A stretch of 35,849 bases of DNA from Pseudomonadota bacterium (GTDB lineage Bacteria > Pseudomonadota > Gammaproteobacteria > Steroidobacterales > Steroidobacteraceae), in NCBI GenBank assembly GCA_023428645.1, contig JAEYXD010000234.1:1-35849 (forward strand), read 5' to 3'. Below, piece after piece: positions 32,601-35,849 of the stretch. The notes under the pieces are model-generated. The model was not told the origin of the DNA. It was given only the letters and a program-made list of their open reading frames with translations, and searched no databases. How positions within the stretch are numbered: position 1 is the stretch's first letter; each line of letters opens with the position of its first letter. Position numbers and translations under genes: made by a program.

Positions 32601-35414
32601 ATGGTTGTTCGCCGCAATGCACAGATACCCGAGGACCAGCGGGTCGAGCGGGCCTTGCTCGAACTGGCGGCCGCGATCATTCGAGAGCTGCGCATCGCTC
32701 ACAGTGAGCCAAGGCCCGTCACACTGCAGAGTCGCCTGGAGGAGGATCTTGGCTTCGATAGCCTTGCACGCGTCGATCTCATCGCGCGTATAGAGCGCGA
32801 GTTCAGCGTGCGGCTTCCCGCCTCCGTGCTGGCGAACGCCGAACGGCTCAAAGATCTTGCGCAGGCAGTCGTTGTTGCGCGCGGACTTCCCGGCAAGGAA
32901 GTATTCGTTCATGAGCATGCGCCGAAGCGTCTGACCTCGGCCAGTCAGTACGGCGGCACGATAGCCACCCTCACCGAAGTCCTCCGTTGGCATGCGGAAC
33001 GACAGCCGCAATTCGTGCACATCACCTTGCTCGATGACACAGGGACCGAACGCAGGACCACGTATGGTCAGCTGTGGTACGAGGCACTTGCGGTCGCCGA
33101 AGGTTTGAAGGCGTACGGCGTAGGTCCCGCCGAGAACGTGGCGCTGATGCTGCCGACCAGTCCCGAGTACTTCTCATGCTTCATGGGGATCCTGTGCGCG
33201 GGCGCGACCCCGGTGCCGCTCTACCCTCCCACGCACATGAGCCAGGTGGAAGAGCACATACGTCGACACACGGGGATTCTCGAGAACTGCCAGGCCCGAA
33301 CGTTGCTCGTCGCAGAAGCCATCGAGCCGCTCGCCTCGTTACTCCGCGCACACGCACCGCTGCTCAAGCATGTTCTGCCTGCCTCACGGTTACCGCGAAA
33401 CACGCCGGCCGCCAAGCCGACGCCTCGCCATCCCGAAGACATGGCGCTGATTCAGTACACGTCGGGTAGCACCGGAAATCCGAAAGGGGTTGCGCTCAGC
33501 CACAGCAACATTCTCGCCAATATCGATGCGCTGGGCTCGGCACTGGAAGTCTGCCGAGACGATGTGTTCGTCAGCTGGCTGCCGCTCTACCACGACATGG
33601 GCCTGATCGGTGCGTGGCTGGGCACACTCTACTTCGGACTGCCGTTGGTGATCATGTCGCCCCTGTCGTTTCTGCATCGGCCCGTCAGATGGCTGCAGGC
33701 ACTACACCGCTATCGCGGCACACTCACCGCGTCACCCAACTTCGGCTACGAGTTATGCCTGAAGAACATTGCCGATGAGGATCTCGAAGGAATCGATCTC
33801 GGCAGCGTCCGTGCGGCCATGAATGGCGCCGAGACGGTCATGCCTGGAACCATCGAACGCTTTCAGAACCGGTTCCGTCCCTGCGGCTTCAAAGCGGCGG
33901 CGATGTTGCCGGTGTATGGCCTGGCGGAGTGCTCAGTCGGACTGTGCGTGCCGACACTGAATCGCCCGCCGCGCATCGACACGATCGAGCGCGATCAGTT
34001 CATGCGCTCTGGCACCGCAATTCCAGCAGCGCCCGACGCGCCTGGAGCGCTGCAGTTCGTGGCCTGCGGCCACGCGCTGCCGAACCACGAAGTGCGGATC
34101 GTTGACCAGGGGGGAAACGTACTGAACGAGCGGCAGGCAGGTCGACTCGAGTTTCGCGGACCCTCCGCCACCTCCGGCTATCTGCGTAATGAGAATGCGA
34201 CCGCCCAGCTCATTCACAACGGCTGGCACGACTCGGGGGATCGAGCATACGTCGCTGACGGTGAGATCTTTATCACCGGACGTATCAAGGACATCGTCAT
34301 ACGCGCGGGGCAACACATCTATCCCGATGAGCTCGAGGCCGCAATCGCAGAGATCCCGGGGATCCGTCGTGGTTGCGTCGCAGTCTTCGGCAGCTTTCGC
34401 TCCGAGAGCGGGACCGAAAAGCTCATCGTTGTCGCCGAGACTCGCACCGCACCCTCGCAGCATGATGAGCTGCGCCGAGCCATCAACGATGTGATCGTCC
34501 GGCTGATTGGCGAGCCACCTGACGATGTGGCGCTCGTGGAACCGCACACCGTGCTCAAGACATCCAGCGGCAAGCTTCGACGCGCGGCAACCCGCGCGCG
34601 TTACGAACAACGCTCGTTGCGTCCTGAAACCATGAGCCGCTCGGGAGCACTGCGACTGGCGCTTGGCACGCTCCGCGCTTCGATCAGCGCACTGGCTCGG
34701 CGGCTCGTTGCACTTCTCTACGGCGCATATTTCTGGCTGATCTCTCTCATTCTCGTCATTCCTGTCGGACTGATCGCATGCGCGCCGGTCGCTCCGGCCA
34801 CTCTGTGGAAGGCAGGCCACCATGCGGCTCGGGCGCTGCTGCGCCTATGCGGAATTCAACTCACGATCGAGGGCTCGGGACATCTCGCGGGAAACGAAAG
34901 GCGGGTGGTGGTGGCCAACCATTGCAGCTATCTGGATGGGCTCGTGCTGATGGCGGCCATCGCCGCACCCAGCCACTTTGTTGCCAAACGAGAGCTGGCA
35001 CGCCAGCCGATCCTCGGACCTTTCTTACGTCGGCTCGGTACGTTGTTCGTCGACCGGCTCAATGCACCGCGCGCCAACGAAGAAGTCCAGCGCCTGGGCT
35101 GCGCCGCACGGAACGGCTCTCTTATCATCTTTCCGGAGGGCACATTCGTCGCGACACCTGGACTGCGGACATTTCATCTGGGTGCATTCCTCGCCGCGGT
35201 CGACAGCGGCGCACCGATCGTTCCAATCGCACTTCGAGGGACGCGTGAGCTGCTCCCGGACGCACAGTGGTGCCCGCAACGTGGCGCCGTGCGCGTAAGC
35301 ATTGCTGCCCCACTTCGAGCGAAGCACTCCGCCGATCGCTTCGCGGCAGCTGCCGAACTGCGAGAAAGCGCACGCAAGCAGATCGCCGCAGGCTGCGGCG
35401 AGCTCGCTGCGTAA
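32601..35414 (+). CDS. ACP - fatty acyl-AMP ligase - PlsC acyltransferase fusion
   Basis: A 937-residue three-part protein. Residues about 15-95 are an acyl carrier domain with the phosphopantetheine serine in GFDSL (S54). About 115-665 is an AMP ligase of the FAAL/FadD32 type: YTSGSTGNPKG (286-296), WLPLYHDMGLIG (326-337), SPNFGYELC, NGAETV and the A10 lysine K658. A membrane helix at about 703-728 leads to a PlsC domain with H774-x4-D779 and FPEGT (844-848). It probably activates a fatty acid, loads it on its own carrier and transfers it to a lysolipid or glycerol-type acceptor at the membrane. E. coli Aas has related parts in the opposite order and no carrier. It starts 89 bp after ppsA. 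Confidence 0.85.
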   Translation: MVVRRNAQIPEDQRVERALLELAAAIIRELRIAHSEPRPVTLQSRLEEDLGFDSLARVDLIARIEREFSVRLPASVLANAERLKDLAQAVVVARGLPGKEVFVHEHAPKRLTSASQYGGTIATLTEVLRWHAERQPQFVHITLLDDTGTERRTTYGQLWYEALAVAEGLKAYGVGPAENVALMLPTSPEYFSCFMGILCAGATPVPLYPPTHMSQVEEHIRRHTGILENCQARTLLVAEAIEPLASLLRAHAPLLKHVLPASRLPRNTPAAKPTPRHPEDMALIQYTSGSTGNPKGVALSHSNILANIDALGSALEVCRDDVFVSWLPLYHDMGLIGAWLGTLYFGLPLVIMSPLSFLHRPVRWLQALHRYRGTLTASPNFGYELCLKNIADEDLEGIDLGSVRAAMNGAETVMPGTIERFQNRFRPCGFKAAAMLPVYGLAECSVGLCVPTLNRPPRIDTIERDQFMRSGTAIPAAPDAPGALQFVACGHALPNHEVRIVDQGGNVLNERQAGRLEFRGPSATSGYLRNENATAQLIHNGWHDSGDRAYVADGEIFITGRIKDIVIRAGQHIYPDELEAAIAEIPGIRRGCVAVFGSFRSESGTEKLIVVAETRTAPSQHDELRRAINDVIVRLIGEPPDDVALVEPHTVLKTSSGKLRRAATRARYEQRSLRPETMSRSGALRLALGTLRASISALARRLVALLYGAYFWLISLILVIPVGLIACAPVAPATLWKAGHHAARALLRLCGIQLTIEGSGHLAGNERRVVVANHCSYLDGLVLMAAIAAPSHFVAKRELARQPILGPFLRRLGTLFVDRLNAPRANEEVQRLGCAARNGSLIIFPEGTFVATPGLRTFHLGAFLAAVDSGAPIVPIALRGTRELLPDAQWCPQRGAVRVSIAAPLRAKHSADRFAAAAELRESARKQIAAGCGELAA

Positions 35415-35442
35415 CACTGCGCATCTGACCGCTCGCCGCCTA

Positions 35443-35468
35443 CAGCGGGACGTCCTCACGTGCCGCTG
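35443..35468 (+). terminator. Probable intrinsic terminator after the fusion gene
   Basis: CAGCGG-G-ACGT, loop CCTC, ACGT-G-CCGCTG forms an 11-pair stem with one G-G mismatch, followed by TTGTCCTC. It starts 28 bp after the fusion gene stop and separates it from the convergent partial gene. The T-run is poor. Confidence 0.45.
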
Positions 35469-35521
35469 TTGTCCTCAAAGGCGGCGATCAGCTGACGCAC
35501 CGCCCGATCGGACCGCCAGCC

Positions 35522-35849
35522 TCAGTTGACCGACGTCTTGAGACCCTGGATCGGCTTGTCGTTTTCGTCGAGAAAACGTGCGCAGAAATCGGTTGCACCA
35601 CCGCCGTTGATGACGGCAGCTCGAATGACGTTACGCCCCTGACGCAGCGTGACGCGGCGAGAGACGCCGTCGTCGATGACGGTCTGGCGATCGTCGTTAA
35701 GCGCGATCACGGGCTCGCCATTGAGCCACCATCGCGATGCGGCGTTCGAGCCGATGGCCAGGCGCACGTTTTGCATCTCGCGCGGCGAATCGACGACCGT
35801 CTCGATCCAGAACAGCACGTTCGATGTGGGTTTCGAAAGTGCCCATGCG
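35522..35849 (-). CDS. Partial: C-terminal beta-sandwich domain of a probable extracytoplasmic protein
   Basis: The frame is open to the right edge, giving the last 108 or so residues of a longer protein. The sequence SRWWLNGEPVI, TLRQGRNVIRAAVINGGG and FCARFLDENDKPI is typical of galactose-binding-like jelly-roll domains at the ends of secreted glycosidases, esterases and related proteins. The catalytic part, start and signal peptide lie outside the window, so no activity can be given. It is convergent with the fusion gene. Confidence 0.6.
   Translation of the reverse strand, partial: AWALSKPTSNVLFWIETVVDSPREMQNVRLAIGSNAASRWWLNGEPVIALNDDRQTVIDDGVSRRVTLRQGRNVIRAAVINGGGATDFCARFLDENDKPIQGLKTSVN

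Noticed and set aside
33933..34823. Minus-strand open frame (296 codons) opposite the fusion protein
   Set aside because: Antisense shadow; the plus-strand frame is continuous through all domains.
1..35849. CRISPR array or rRNA genes
   Set aside because: No regularly spaced direct repeats with unique spacers and no rRNA-like sequence were seen; the only tandem array is the 23-bp set at 41-126.

Overview
The window reads as high-GC chromosomal DNA from a Gammaproteobacterium. The best single clue is a 662-residue two-domain fatty acyl-CoA reductase that resembles, from memory and along its whole length, the Marinobacter wax-ester enzyme (Maqu_2220 type). The other proteobacterial-style proteins fit: PhaF-type phasin, FadD, PpsA, DksA and LolD-like genes. 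Genus cannot be fixed from the sequence; a Nevskiales/Steroidobacter-like or Marinobacter-like relative is only a guess.

Layout. (1) 1-2273 is the edge of an inserted element. It has IS21-type 23-bp terminal repeats that cut off a small membrane-protein gene, then an OLD-like ATPase/TOPRIM gene. It ends exactly at the 3' end of a tRNA-Ser-like gene (2250-2273), which looks like an attachment-site remnant. (2) 2326-11587 is a stress/quiescence block: a CHAD protein, two UspA proteins, a phosphoribosyltransferase, an ABC exporter with adaptor, a divergent PRPP synthetase and a long hibernation factor fused to a cold-shock-like domain. (3) 11618-23484 is a lipid block: aldehyde dehydrogenase, fatty acyl-CoA reductase, wax ester synthase/DGAT, phasin, patatin, membrane-anchored lipase, FadD, an unknown 237-residue protein and a GMC alcohol dehydrogenase. 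(4) 23589-26235 holds a CarS-like membrane protein and an operon of three c-type cytochromes interrupted by a DksA-like gene. (5) 26574-35414 holds a COG2187 kinase-like protein, two CBS-pair proteins, phosphofructokinase, PEP synthase and an ACP/fatty acyl-AMP ligase/PlsC fusion. (6) A partial gene for a secreted-type domain runs off the right end.

Taken together, regions 2-5 look like one accessory 'slow-down and store carbon' locus. Ribosome hibernation, DksA-type transcription control, adenylate-sensing Usp and CBS proteins and a glycolysis/gluconeogenesis switch (Pfk/PpsA) sit beside genes that turn acyl-CoA into wax ester or triacylglycerol and genes that mobilise it again. The family list overlaps strongly with the Mycobacterium tuberculosis DosR dormancy regulon (Usp, Hrp1-type CBS, Rv2004c-type COG2187, Tgs1-type WS/DGAT, RafH-type hibernation factor, a Pfk) and recalls the Burkholderia low-oxygen (lxa) locus. 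No sensor kinase or response regulator lies in the window, so common control is inferred, not shown.
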